Source: CAVWUA01 sp963758025 (lineage in GTDB: Bacteria; Planctomycetota; Planctomycetia; Isosphaerales; Isosphaeraceae). From it: 64,000 bases of DNA. Shown piece after piece: positions 57,405 through 64,000 of the stretch. The stretch covers positions 372,001-436,000 of the forward strand of contig CAVWUA010000016.1 of the NCBI GenBank assembly GCA_963758025.1, in the 5' to 3' direction. The position numbers and the translations under genes are program-made. The first letter of the stretch is position 1, and every line of letters begins with the position of its first letter. The notes under the pieces were generated by a model. It was not told where the DNA came from. It ran no database searches and saw only the letters and a program-made list of their open reading frames with translations.

Positions 57405-58103
57405 ATGAACTGCCGCGATTTCGAGCGTTTCTGGCAGGAACAGTTCGACGCCGGCGAGTCCGCCTCCCCGGACGTGGCCCGGGCGCTGGATCTCCATGCG
57501 GCGTCGTGCGGGGCGTGCCACGCCATCGCCTTACGATACCAGAACTTACGTCAAGCCATCCACGCCTGGGGGCTGTCCCCCGCGCCGTCGGCCGATCTGG
57601 TCGATCGCGTGCTCTCGGCCGCTCGGGAGCCCGCCCCGGCGCGGGCTTTGCGGTTCCCGACGCCGCTGCGCTGGGCCGCGGCCGCTACCGTGTTGGTGTC
57701 GGGCGCGCTGGCGCTTCGAGTTGGCCTGGCGCCGGAGAATCGGCCCGAGAGCGCTCCACGTCCGAACCGGACCGTCACGGCCGCGACCGCGCCGAGGCCC
57801 CTGTCGGATGCCCTGGCCGAGGCGACCTCGGCAACCTGGGCGCTGGCGAGGGAGACCTCCGCGCCGGCGGCTCGGGTGGGCCGCGAGGTGCTCTCGGCGG
57901 CTTCGGAAGTTCCCGACCCGGCCGCCGCCTTGCCGAACCCCGGTCCGGTCGTTCCCGACGGAACCGAGGTCTTGCAGACGGTCGGCAACGAGGTTAACCG
58001 GGGAATCCGTCCCCTCTCCGGCTCGGCCCAAAGCGCCTTCAGTTTCCTGATCCCCTCCGGCGCGGTCCCGGCCTCGCCCCCTGGTTCCGACCACGACGCG
58101 TGA
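57405..58103 (+). CDS. Membrane anti-sigma factor with zinc-binding domain
   Basis: A 232-residue protein: an N-terminal ZAS domain with HxxxCxxC (H31, C35, C38 in LHAASCGACHA), one central membrane helix (WAAAATVLVSGALALRVGLA) and a Pro/Ala/Ser-rich periplasmic region. Such proteins sequester the ECF factor at the membrane until a signal arrives. ATG 57405 (MNCRDFERFWQEQFDAGESA) begins the ZAS domain; the in-frame start at 57381 is less likely. Seventy bases downstream of the sigma gene. Confidence 0.8.
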   Translation: MNCRDFERFWQEQFDAGESASPDVARALDLHAASCGACHAIALRYQNLRQAIHAWGLSPAPSADLVDRVLSAAREPAPARALRFPTPLRWAAAATVLVSGALALRVGLAPENRPESAPRPNRTVTAATAPRPLSDALAEATSATWALARETSAPAARVGREVLSAASEVPDPAAALPNPGPVVPDGTEVLQTVGNEVNRGIRPLSGSAQSAFSFLIPSGAVPASPPGSDHDA

Positions 58104-58236
58104 TCGGCTTACTGAGAGCCACATCACAAATGGCACATTTCCGATTTCAGATGTTCCTTGCCTCTTTGAAGCTCTGGAATCGGGAATGTGCCCTCTGTGA
58201 TGCGGAACGCCCTCGTTTCTCGTCAAGGAGAACGTG

Positions 58237-58515
58237 ATGCGGTTCCAGGATTTCGCTCCCCAACGCTCCGAGGCAATGACGCGGTTTCTCGGCCTGAGCA
58301 TCCCGAGTGCCCAGATCGTCGGCTCGTTTGAGGAGTGTGTCGCCGCCGCGCGGGCCTGGGTAGAACAGAATGAGGTCGAGGTCATCAACGTCGAAACGGT
58401 CGTCCTACCCAATATTTACAGAAGCGGCGAGGAAGGGACGAGCGATCCCGAGTTAAGAACGTCGGGCGATATGCACAGCCGCTGGTATCAGTTCGTCCGG
58501 GTCTGGTACTGGTGA
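58237..58515 (+). CDS. Hypothetical protein, 92 residues
   Basis: AAGGAG six bases before ATG 58237 sets the start; a GTG at 58234 is too close. The product begins MRFQDFAPQRSEAMTRFLGL and contains a helix (FEECVAAARAWVEQNEVEVI) then strands ending WYQFVRVWYW. Resembles short proteins annotated as unknown in planctomycetes; no functional motif. Confidence 0.65.
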   Translation: MRFQDFAPQRSEAMTRFLGLSIPSAQIVGSFEECVAAARAWVEQNEVEVINVETVVLPNIYRSGEEGTSDPELRTSGDMHSRWYQFVRVWYW

Positions 58516-58540
58516 GACGGACGGTTCGAGCCTCTCTCTC

Positions 58541-58562
58541 TGTTCTGTTCTGTTCTGTTCTG
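58541..58562 (+). repeat. Pentanucleotide microsatellite (TGTTC)4
   Basis: Four uninterrupted TGTTC copies followed by TG occupy 58541-58562, just before GGAG (58564-58567) and the 58579 start. Change in copy number would not alter the frame but would move the promoter relative to the ribosome site. Confidence 0.7.
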
Positions 58563-58578
58563 TGGAGCATTCCCGCCC

Positions 58579-60330
58579 ATGCGACGGATTTGCCGGTCTC
58601 CGCTGGTTCTGATGGCCGTTTGCGTCCTTTCCCCGACAACCACCCGCGCCGAGGGTCCGGCGGACGCCTTGCTGCGGCTGGTGCCCCCCGACGCCGGCGC
58701 GACGTTGACGGTCGAGGACCTGCGCGGCCATGCCCGGCAGTTTCTCCATTCGCCGCTGGCCGAGGGCCTGCGCGACCTGCCCGCCGCGAAGGCGTGGGAT
58801 GTCAGTGGGCAGCGTGGAAAGCTCGAAAAGGCGAGACGGGATATCGAGGATGCCCTGGGGGTGGACCTGGTCCAGGTCCGTGACAACCTGCTCGGTGATG
58901 CTGTTGTTCTGACGTTGCACGTCGCCCCGGACGCGACGCCCGATCAGGCGAAGGGGCTCTTGCTGAGCCGGTTCCGCGACCGAGCCTTGTTGAATCGCCT
59001 GATCGACCGGCTCAATGCGGCCGACAAGGCGGGCGGTACGCTCGTTCGCGTTTCCGAACGCTCCCATGGCGGCGTGACAATCTCCACCCGCGAGTTCCGG
59101 CCGGGTACGAAGGCGAACGACGCTTACGCGGTCATCGGCGGCGATATCTTCGCCTGGTCGAACTCCACGACCTTGATCCAGGAGGCGATCGACCGACACG
59201 CCGGCAAGAAGTCGGGGCTGGTGACCGAACCCCGCTTCCTCCAGGTCCGCGAGGCCCTGCCGGAGCGGTCGTTCGTGAGCCTGTTCGTCGATCCGAAATT
59301 TCTCAAGAAGCTTGCCGAGGCCTCGCCCCAGCCGGAGCCGAAGTCCGCCGCCGAGAAACGGGTGCAGGATTTCCTGCTGCGGACCTTGTGGGCGGTCTCC
59401 TACGCCGGCGCGGCCCTGGAATGGCGTGACGGGCTCGTGCTGCATCTGCATGAGTCGATCGAGCCGGACAGGATGGACGAGCCGTTGCGTCGCTGGGCGG
59501 CCACCGAAACGAGCGGGGCGCGGTTGTGGCAGCGTATTCCTCCGACGGCCCTGGTCATGGTGGCGGGTCAGGTCGACTTTTCCGCCCTGGGGGCCCTGGT
59601 CATGGGTTTCGTCCCCGAGGCCGATCGGGTCCGGACTCAGAACGTGCTGGTCGCGCTTCGGGGCGTCCTGATGGGCAAGGACGTGATGGAGGAGGTTCTG
59701 CCTTCGCTCGGACCAGGCATGCTGTTCTATCTCGACGAACCGCGCGGCGAGGGGCTGCCGCTGGTGCTGGCCGTGGAGCTGGGCGGCCCGGCGGATTCCG
59801 GCATTCCGGCCGCGCTGGAGAACGGCCTGCGCACGCTTATGGTCCTCTGGGCGCTCGACCCGAAGAACGACGCGGCGGGAGCACGGGTTCAATCGCAAGA
59901 GCGGGACGGGGTGTCGGTGACGACCCTCTCCGGCGAGAAGACCCCCTTCGCGTTCGCGGTCCATTCGGATGTGCTGGTTCTGGGCACGACGGCCGCGGCC
60001 GTGGCGGCGTATCGGCGCGGTTCGGATGATGAGGAGCCATCCCGCGTCGGATCGGTCCGCGACCTCTTTTTTCCCGAGGCGACGACCTTCGCCGTGGCCG
60101 ACCTGGGCGCCTTGCGCCGCTTTGCCGAGGCGCACCGCGAGGCCCTGACGCGGCGGATCGCGGCGAACCAGGGTGGAAACGCCGCCGACGCCGGGCGCGA
60201 CCTGGACCAGGCGCTCGCCTTGATGAGCCTCTTCCGCATCGGGTATTTGACGAACCGCATCGCGCCGGATTTCGCTCATGCCCACCAGACCCTCGGCCTG
60301 ATCTTCGGAGCCGGCGCGGGGAAACCCTGA
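58579..60330 (+). CDS. Secreted DUF3352-like protein, 583 residues
   Basis: Signal peptide (RRICRSPLVLMAVCVLSPTT, cleavage near TRAEG) and a large alpha/beta domain: LVPPDAGATLTVEDLRGHAR, KLEKARRDIEDALGVDLVQV, AVVLTLHVAPD, YAVIGGDIFAWSNSTTLIQE, LPERSFVSLFVDPKFLKKLA, LVMVAGQVDFSALGALVMGF and LGPGMLFYLDEPRGEGLPLV. The alternation of D-L-x-D and LGxD-type segments resembles DUF3352, but this is resemblance, not a match I can prove. Probably periplasmic. The microsatellite sits in its leader. Role unknown. Confidence 0.6.
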   Translation: MRRICRSPLVLMAVCVLSPTTTRAEGPADALLRLVPPDAGATLTVEDLRGHARQFLHSPLAEGLRDLPAAKAWDVSGQRGKLEKARRDIEDALGVDLVQVRDNLLGDAVVLTLHVAPDATPDQAKGLLLSRFRDRALLNRLIDRLNAADKAGGTLVRVSERSHGGVTISTREFRPGTKANDAYAVIGGDIFAWSNSTTLIQEAIDRHAGKKSGLVTEPRFLQVREALPERSFVSLFVDPKFLKKLAEASPQPEPKSAAEKRVQDFLLRTLWAVSYAGAALEWRDGLVLHLHESIEPDRMDEPLRRWAATETSGARLWQRIPPTALVMVAGQVDFSALGALVMGFVPEADRVRTQNVLVALRGVLMGKDVMEEVLPSLGPGMLFYLDEPRGEGLPLVLAVELGGPADSGIPAALENGLRTLMVLWALDPKNDAAGARVQSQERDGVSVTTLSGEKTPFAFAVHSDVLVLGTTAAAVAAYRRGSDDEEPSRVGSVRDLFFPEATTFAVADLGALRRFAEAHREALTRRIAANQGGNAADAGRDLDQALALMSLFRIGYLTNRIAPDFAHAHQTLGLIFGAGAGKP

Positions 60331-60498
60331 ATCGGATGGGTCGGGCGGAATTTCGCGACGGACAGACCGCGCCGCCGCGGGTCGGTTTCGGATAGAATGA
60401 ACGGTCAGGCTGGGACCCGGTCCCGCCGAACGTCATGAACCGAATCCACCCGCCGAGCGCGCGCCCCGGAACGAAGCCGGGGCTTGGGAGTGTGTCTG

Positions 60499-60900
60499 AT
60501 GCCATCGTCCACCCTGGAGACGTTCCCGAACGAGTTTCCCGACCGCGACTATGAGATCGAGATCAACTGCCCGGAGTTCACCGCCGTTTGCCCCAAGACC
60601 GGCCAGCCGGATTTCGGCTCGATCCTGATCGCGTATGTACCCTCGACCGTCTGCGTCGAGTTGAAGAGCTTGAAGCTCTACTTGCAGGAGTTCCGCAACA
60701 AAGGGATCTACTACGAGCATTCGATCAATGCGATCCTTGACGATCTGGTGGCCGCCTGTCAGCCGCGCCGGATGATGGTCGTCGGAACGTTCAACCCCCG
60801 AGGGGGGATCACATCGCGGATCACCGCGCGGTACGAGTCCACGGTTCCGGCTCCCGGCGGCGGCTATTCGGTCCCGGTGGGTGGTGCGCCCGGCTTCTGA
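60499..60900 (+). CDS. queF: NADPH-dependent 7-cyano-7-deazaguanine reductase QueF
   Basis: A 133-residue unimodular QueF: INCPEFTAVCPKTGQPDFGS with the catalytic Cys31 and Asp38, and the VELKSLKLYLQEFRNKGIYY motif that contacts NADPH and substrate. It reduces preQ0 to preQ1 in queuosine synthesis. ATG 60499 has GGGAG eight bases upstream; the in-frame TTG at 60484 is discarded. No other queuosine gene is in the window. Confidence 0.9.
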   Translation: MPSSTLETFPNEFPDRDYEIEINCPEFTAVCPKTGQPDFGSILIAYVPSTVCVELKSLKLYLQEFRNKGIYYEHSINAILDDLVAACQPRRMMVVGTFNPRGGITSRITARYESTVPAPGGGYSVPVGGAPGF

Positions 60901-60956
60901 TCCGATGTGATTTGATCTGATCTGATCCCGCCCAGCCAGCGCGGAGGCGATCCATC

Positions 60957-61763
60957 ATGGGTTCTCGCATCCTCACGCTCACGACCGATTTTGGCATTTT
61001 CGGCTATTACGTCGCCTCAATGAAGGGGATCATCCTGGAGATGATGCCGGATGCGGTTCTGGTCGATGTCACGCACTCGATCGCGCCGCAGAACATCCTG
61101 GAGGGGGCGTTCGTGATGGCCGGGATTCTGGAAGTCTTCCCCGCCGGCACGGTCCACCTCGGCGTGGTCGATCCGGGGGTCGGAACCGACCGCCGCCTGG
61201 TCGCCGCGCGGGTGGCCGACCAGTGGTTCGTCGTGCCGGACAATGGGCTTCTGAGTTGTGTCATGCGGGGACGGGCCGCGGACGAGATCCGCGAGATCAG
61301 CAATCCGGCGATCTCTCGCCGCGAGGTTTCGGCCACCTTCCACGGCCGCGATATCCTCGCGCCGGCCGCGGCGCATCTGCTCCGCGGCGGCGACCCGGCC
61401 GAACTCGGCCCGCGCCGCGACCGAGTCGTGATCCTCGCCAACTTCGAGCCTCGGCCCGATGACAGCGGGTGGCTTGGCGAGATCATTTTCCGAGACACCT
61501 TCGGCAACCTGATTACGAACGTCCCCGCCGCGCGGTTGGCTCCCACGCCTCCCGAGGACTGGTCCATCGAGATCTCCGGCGAGCGGATCGACGGCCTCCA
61601 GCGCACCTATGCCGACCAGCCGACCGGAAGCCTGGTCGCCCTGACCGGCAGCACCGGCTGGGTCGAGATCGCCGTCGTCAACGGCGACGCCGGACGGCAC
61701 CTGGGCGCGGGGCCGGGGACGACCGTCTGGTTCCGTCGGCAGACCGGATCGAAGAGTGTGTAA
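60957..61763 (+). CDS. SAM hydroxide adenosyltransferase / SAM hydrolase (DUF62)
   Basis: A 268-residue member of the SAM-dependent halogenase/hydroxide adenosyltransferase family: ILTLTTDFGIFGYYVASMKG (SAM-binding Asp), VDVTHSIAPQNILEGAF, VHLGVVDPGVGTDRRLVAAR, FVVPDNGLLSCV, ATFHGRDILAPAAAHLLRG and RDTFGNLITNVPA. It converts SAM to adenosine and methionine. GGAGG precedes the ATG. It lies 34 bases before the biotin genes; bioA uses SAM, which may be coincidental. Confidence 0.85.
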   Translation: MGSRILTLTTDFGIFGYYVASMKGIILEMMPDAVLVDVTHSIAPQNILEGAFVMAGILEVFPAGTVHLGVVDPGVGTDRRLVAARVADQWFVVPDNGLLSCVMRGRAADEIREISNPAISRREVSATFHGRDILAPAAAHLLRGGDPAELGPRRDRVVILANFEPRPDDSGWLGEIIFRDTFGNLITNVPAARLAPTPPEDWSIEISGERIDGLQRTYADQPTGSLVALTGSTGWVEIAVVNGDAGRHLGAGPGTTVWFRRQTGSKSV

Positions 61764-61797
61764 TGTTTACTGCTGGATCGTTGATTGAAGAGGACAG

Positions 61798-63168
61798 ATG
61801 ACTCATCCGACCGAAACACTTCGCACCTGGGACAAGGCCCATCTCTGGCATCCGTTCACCGCGCAGAAGGACTGGGCCGATTCGGACCCCCTGGTGATCG
61901 AACGGGGCGAAGGGGTCTATCTGTTCGACACGGAGGGGAACCGTTATCTCGATGGAGTGGCCTCCCTCTGGTGCAACGTGCATGGCCATCGTCACCCGGC
62001 GCTTGATGAGGCGATCCGGGCGCAGCTCGAGAAGGTCGCGCACGTGACCCTGCTGGGCGTCAGCCACCCGACGGCCATCGAACTGGCTCGCCGGCTGGTC
62101 GAGCGCACGCCGGAGGGCCTGAGCCGCGTCTTCTTCTCCGACGACGGCGCGACGGCCGTCGAGGTCGCGCTCAAGATGGCCTTCCAGTACTGGCAGCAGA
62201 AGGACGATCCCGAGCCGTCGCGCACCCGATTCCTCACCCTCGGCGGCGCGTATCACGGCGACACGATCGGCGACGTGAGCATCGGCGGCGTGGATCGCTT
62301 CCACACGATGTTCTCGCCGCTGTTGTTCCCGGCGCTGAGGGCCCCATCACCGTACTGCTACCGTTGCCCGCTGGGGCTGTCGCGGCCGGAGTGCGCGTTG
62401 GAATGTCTGAACGAGGTCGATCGTCTGCTGGAGGCGCATCCCGGCGAGGTCGCGGCGGTCGTCGTCGAACCGCTCGTTCAGGGGGCGGCCGGGATGATCG
62501 TTCAGCCGGAGGGCTACCTGCAAGGGCTCCGCGAGATCACCCGCAAGCACGACACCCTGCTCATCGCCGATGAGGTGGCCGTCGGTTTCGGCAAGACCGG
62601 CCACCTGTTCGCCTGCGAGCGGGCGGGCATCGTGCCCGATCTTCTCTGCCTGGCCAAGGGGATCACCGGCGGCTATCTCCCCCTGGCGGCCACCCTGACG
62701 ACCGAGCGCGTCTATTCCGCCTTCTTCGCCACGACGGCCGAGGACAAGACCTTCCAGCACGGCCACACCTTCGGCGGCAACCCCCTCGGCGCGGCGGTCG
62801 CCCTGGCGAGCTTGCAGGTCTTCGACGACGAGCGGACCCTGGACCACCTGCCGCCCAAGATCGCCCTGCTGGAGCGCCGGCTGGCCGAGATGGCGAATCA
62901 TCCCCACGTCGGTGACGTCCGCCAGTGCGGCTTGATCGCGGGCATCGAACTCGTGGCCGACAAGGCGACGAAGGCCCTCTTCCCGAGCGACCGGCAGATC
63001 GGCGCGGCGGTTTGCCGCCAGGCGCGGGAATCTGGCCTGCTGATCCGTCCTCTTGGAGATGTGCTCGTCATCATGCCCCCCCTGGCGATCACCGAGGACC
63101 AACTCGGATGGATGCTTGACGTGATGGAACGATGCATCCACTCTGTGGCGTCTGAGGTTGCAGTATGA
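61798..63168 (+). CDS. bioA: Adenosylmethionine--8-amino-7-oxononanoate aminotransferase BioA
   Basis: A 456-residue class III aminotransferase: LWHPFTAQKDWADSDPLVIE, EGNRYLDGVASLWCNVHGHR, VFFSDDGATAVEVALKMAFQ, YHGDTIGDVSIGGVDRFH, LIADEVAVGFGKTGHLF (cofactor Asp) and LAKGITGGYLPLAATLTTER with the PLP lysine, plus HGHTFGGNPLGAAVAL. It makes DAPA from KAPA and SAM in biotin synthesis. The stop overlaps the next start (ATGA). Substrate-specific residues were not checked; the bioD neighbour supports BioA. Confidence 0.9.
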   Translation: MTHPTETLRTWDKAHLWHPFTAQKDWADSDPLVIERGEGVYLFDTEGNRYLDGVASLWCNVHGHRHPALDEAIRAQLEKVAHVTLLGVSHPTAIELARRLVERTPEGLSRVFFSDDGATAVEVALKMAFQYWQQKDDPEPSRTRFLTLGGAYHGDTIGDVSIGGVDRFHTMFSPLLFPALRAPSPYCYRCPLGLSRPECALECLNEVDRLLEAHPGEVAAVVVEPLVQGAAGMIVQPEGYLQGLREITRKHDTLLIADEVAVGFGKTGHLFACERAGIVPDLLCLAKGITGGYLPLAATLTTERVYSAFFATTAEDKTFQHGHTFGGNPLGAAVALASLQVFDDERTLDHLPPKIALLERRLAEMANHPHVGDVRQCGLIAGIELVADKATKALFPSDRQIGAAVCRQARESGLLIRPLGDVLVIMPPLAITEDQLGWMLDVMERCIHSVASEVAV

Positions 63169-63662
63169 GAGGGTACGGAACGGACATGGCCACGCCGATT
63201 GGTCCCGGGTTCGGGAAGTGGCTCGGTCTGTTCTCGTTGCTGGGGCTGGTCCTGACCCTTGCCCTGACCGCGGCGTCGGGAACCCTGGCCCGGCATCATG
63301 TTCCGTCGCTGGTCGTGATGGCGATTTCCGGGTCGTTCTTTTTCGCATCGCTTGGCCTGTTCCTGGCGGACGTTCCGCGTGGGTTCATCTCGGCGCTGCG
63401 GGGCATGATCGTCGGTGGTGGCAGTCTCGCGCTCTGGCTTGGCTGGGATTCCGGCTGGACGACCGGGCAATGGAGTACCGGCCTGGCGATTCTGGGAGCG
63501 GTCGCCGGATTCCTCAGCGGGGCGTTCTTCGGCGGCATGGCGGGCGTGATTCTCGGCTGGCTTCTCCGTGCGGCCTTCGGTCCCCACGCGAGGCTGAAAC
63601 CAGCGTCGGCATCCGAGGCGGCTGGCCTCCACGATCCTTGGGTGGATGGACTCATTGATTGA
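63165..63662 (+). CDS. Hypothetical membrane protein between bioA and bioD
   Basis: A 165-residue protein with four probable membrane helices (WLGLFSLLGLVLTLALTAAS, VVMAISGSFFFASLGLFLA, MIVGGGSLALWLGW and AILGAVAGFLSGAFFGGMAG) and a soluble C-terminus. ATG 63165 overlaps the bioA stop; an ATG at 63186 is an alternative. It ends one base before the bioD start, so it sits inside the biotin operon. No family recognised; a biotin or precursor transport role is only possible. Confidence 0.7.
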   Translation: MRGYGTDMATPIGPGFGKWLGLFSLLGLVLTLALTAASGTLARHHVPSLVVMAISGSFFFASLGLFLADVPRGFISALRGMIVGGGSLALWLGWDSGWTTGQWSTGLAILGAVAGFLSGAFFGGMAGVILGWLLRAAFGPHARLKPASASEAAGLHDPWVDGLID

Positions 63663-63663
63663 C

Positions 63664-64000
63664 ATGAAGGATGCTCCCGAAACCCCGCTGCCCGGCCTGT
63701 TGATCGTCGGCACCGATACAGGGGTCGGCAAGACGCGAATCGCCGCGGCGATCGCGCGCTGTCTCGTCGCCGAGGGGCGTCGGGTCGGCGTGCTCAAGCC
63801 GGTGGCGACCGGGGCGACGCGCGAGGGAGACTCCTGGCGCTGCGAGGATGCCGATTTGCTCAATCAGGCGATCGGTGGCGGGTTTCCTCGGGAACGGGTC
63901 GCGCCGTTGATCTACGAGGAGCCTCTGGCACCGCCGGTCGCGGCGCGGCGGCTCGGGGAACCGCTATCGTGGCCTAGAGTTCTGGAGGAGATCGTCGCGG
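63664..64000 (+). CDS. bioD: Dethiobiotin synthetase BioD (truncated by window end)
   Basis: The first 112 residues are present: MKDAPETPLPGLLIVGTDTG leads into VGKTRIAAAIARCLVAEGRR (P-loop), then VLKPVATGATREGDSWRCED and DADLLNQAIGG, and LIYEEPLAPPVAARRLGEPL. BioD closes the ureido ring of dethiobiotin using ATP and CO2. The gene runs off the window with no stop. Position after bioA supports the call. Confidence 0.9.
   Translation, partial: MKDAPETPLPGLLIVGTDTGVGKTRIAAAIARCLVAEGRRVGVLKPVATGATREGDSWRCEDADLLNQAIGGGFPRERVAPLIYEEPLAPPVAARRLGEPLSWPRVLEEIVA

Noticed and set aside
60902..60930. TGATC direct repeats between queF and the SAM hydrolase gene
   Set aside because: Only three short copies, no stem, no known regulator; probably chance low complexity.

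Overview
The window is high-GC DNA with a Planctomycetota character, probably Isosphaeraceae-like, although no rRNA is present to prove it. The signs are MJ0042-type zinc ribbons, a secreted sulfatase beside a formylglycine-generating enzyme, DUF1573, a Bat (aerotolerance) operon, an Ebo-type cluster, many secreted orphan proteins, and an LPS core pathway that some planctomycetes retain. I saw no tRNA, rRNA or CRISPR array.

Layout. 1-2360: start of a probable TolC-like lipoprotein (minus), a DUF962/Mpo1-like membrane protein and an NAD-type isocitrate dehydrogenase. 2472-12255: an envelope cluster on the plus strand with lpxK, a heptosyltransferase, a sugar epimerase, a GT39-like membrane glycosyltransferase, a WaaP-like kinase, a GT4 glycosyltransferase, a sugar nucleotidyltransferase and PlsY fused to a propeller-like domain. 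12667-16778: a zinc-ribbon/tandem-repeat/coiled-coil giant and a partner of unknown function. 16903-21449: YjhG-type sugar-acid dehydratase, stress-type small membrane proteins and an alanine-type aminotransferase. 21738-28197: sulfatase plus FGE, a TIM-barrel enzyme, a badly frameshifted GT4 and a Tyr/Thr/Pro-repeat secreted protein. 28491-34400: two STAS proteins, an MBL hydrolase, a divergent XRE regulator/dienelactone hydrolase pair and orphans. 35165-40430: an Ebo-like cluster (TIM barrel, unknown, UbiA/EboC, phosphatase/EboF, TatD/EboB). 40841-46525: DUF1573, a TPR-thioredoxin-fold protein and purE-purK. 46614-50789: batA, fused batB-batC and batD. 50983-55633: a DEAD-box helicase, then two adjacent IS elements. 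55800-64000: small orphans, an ECF sigma/anti-sigma pair, a DUF3352-like protein, queF, a SAM hydrolase, and bioA-membrane protein-bioD, the last cut by the window end.

Two things colour the annotation. First, about 20 genes, including single-copy housekeeping genes (lpxK, purK, the ECF sigma factor, DEAD-box helicase, bat genes), are broken by one or more single-base frameshifts, roughly 40 in 64 kb. This pattern looks more like uncorrected indels in the sequence than biological decay, so genes are given as whole units with approximate frameshift positions. In two genes the frameshifts cancel out and leave a deceptively open reading frame with a nonsense interior. Second, several intergenic gaps carry long, perfect inverted repeats, some between convergent genes (terminator-like) and some resembling dispersed REP-type hairpins.
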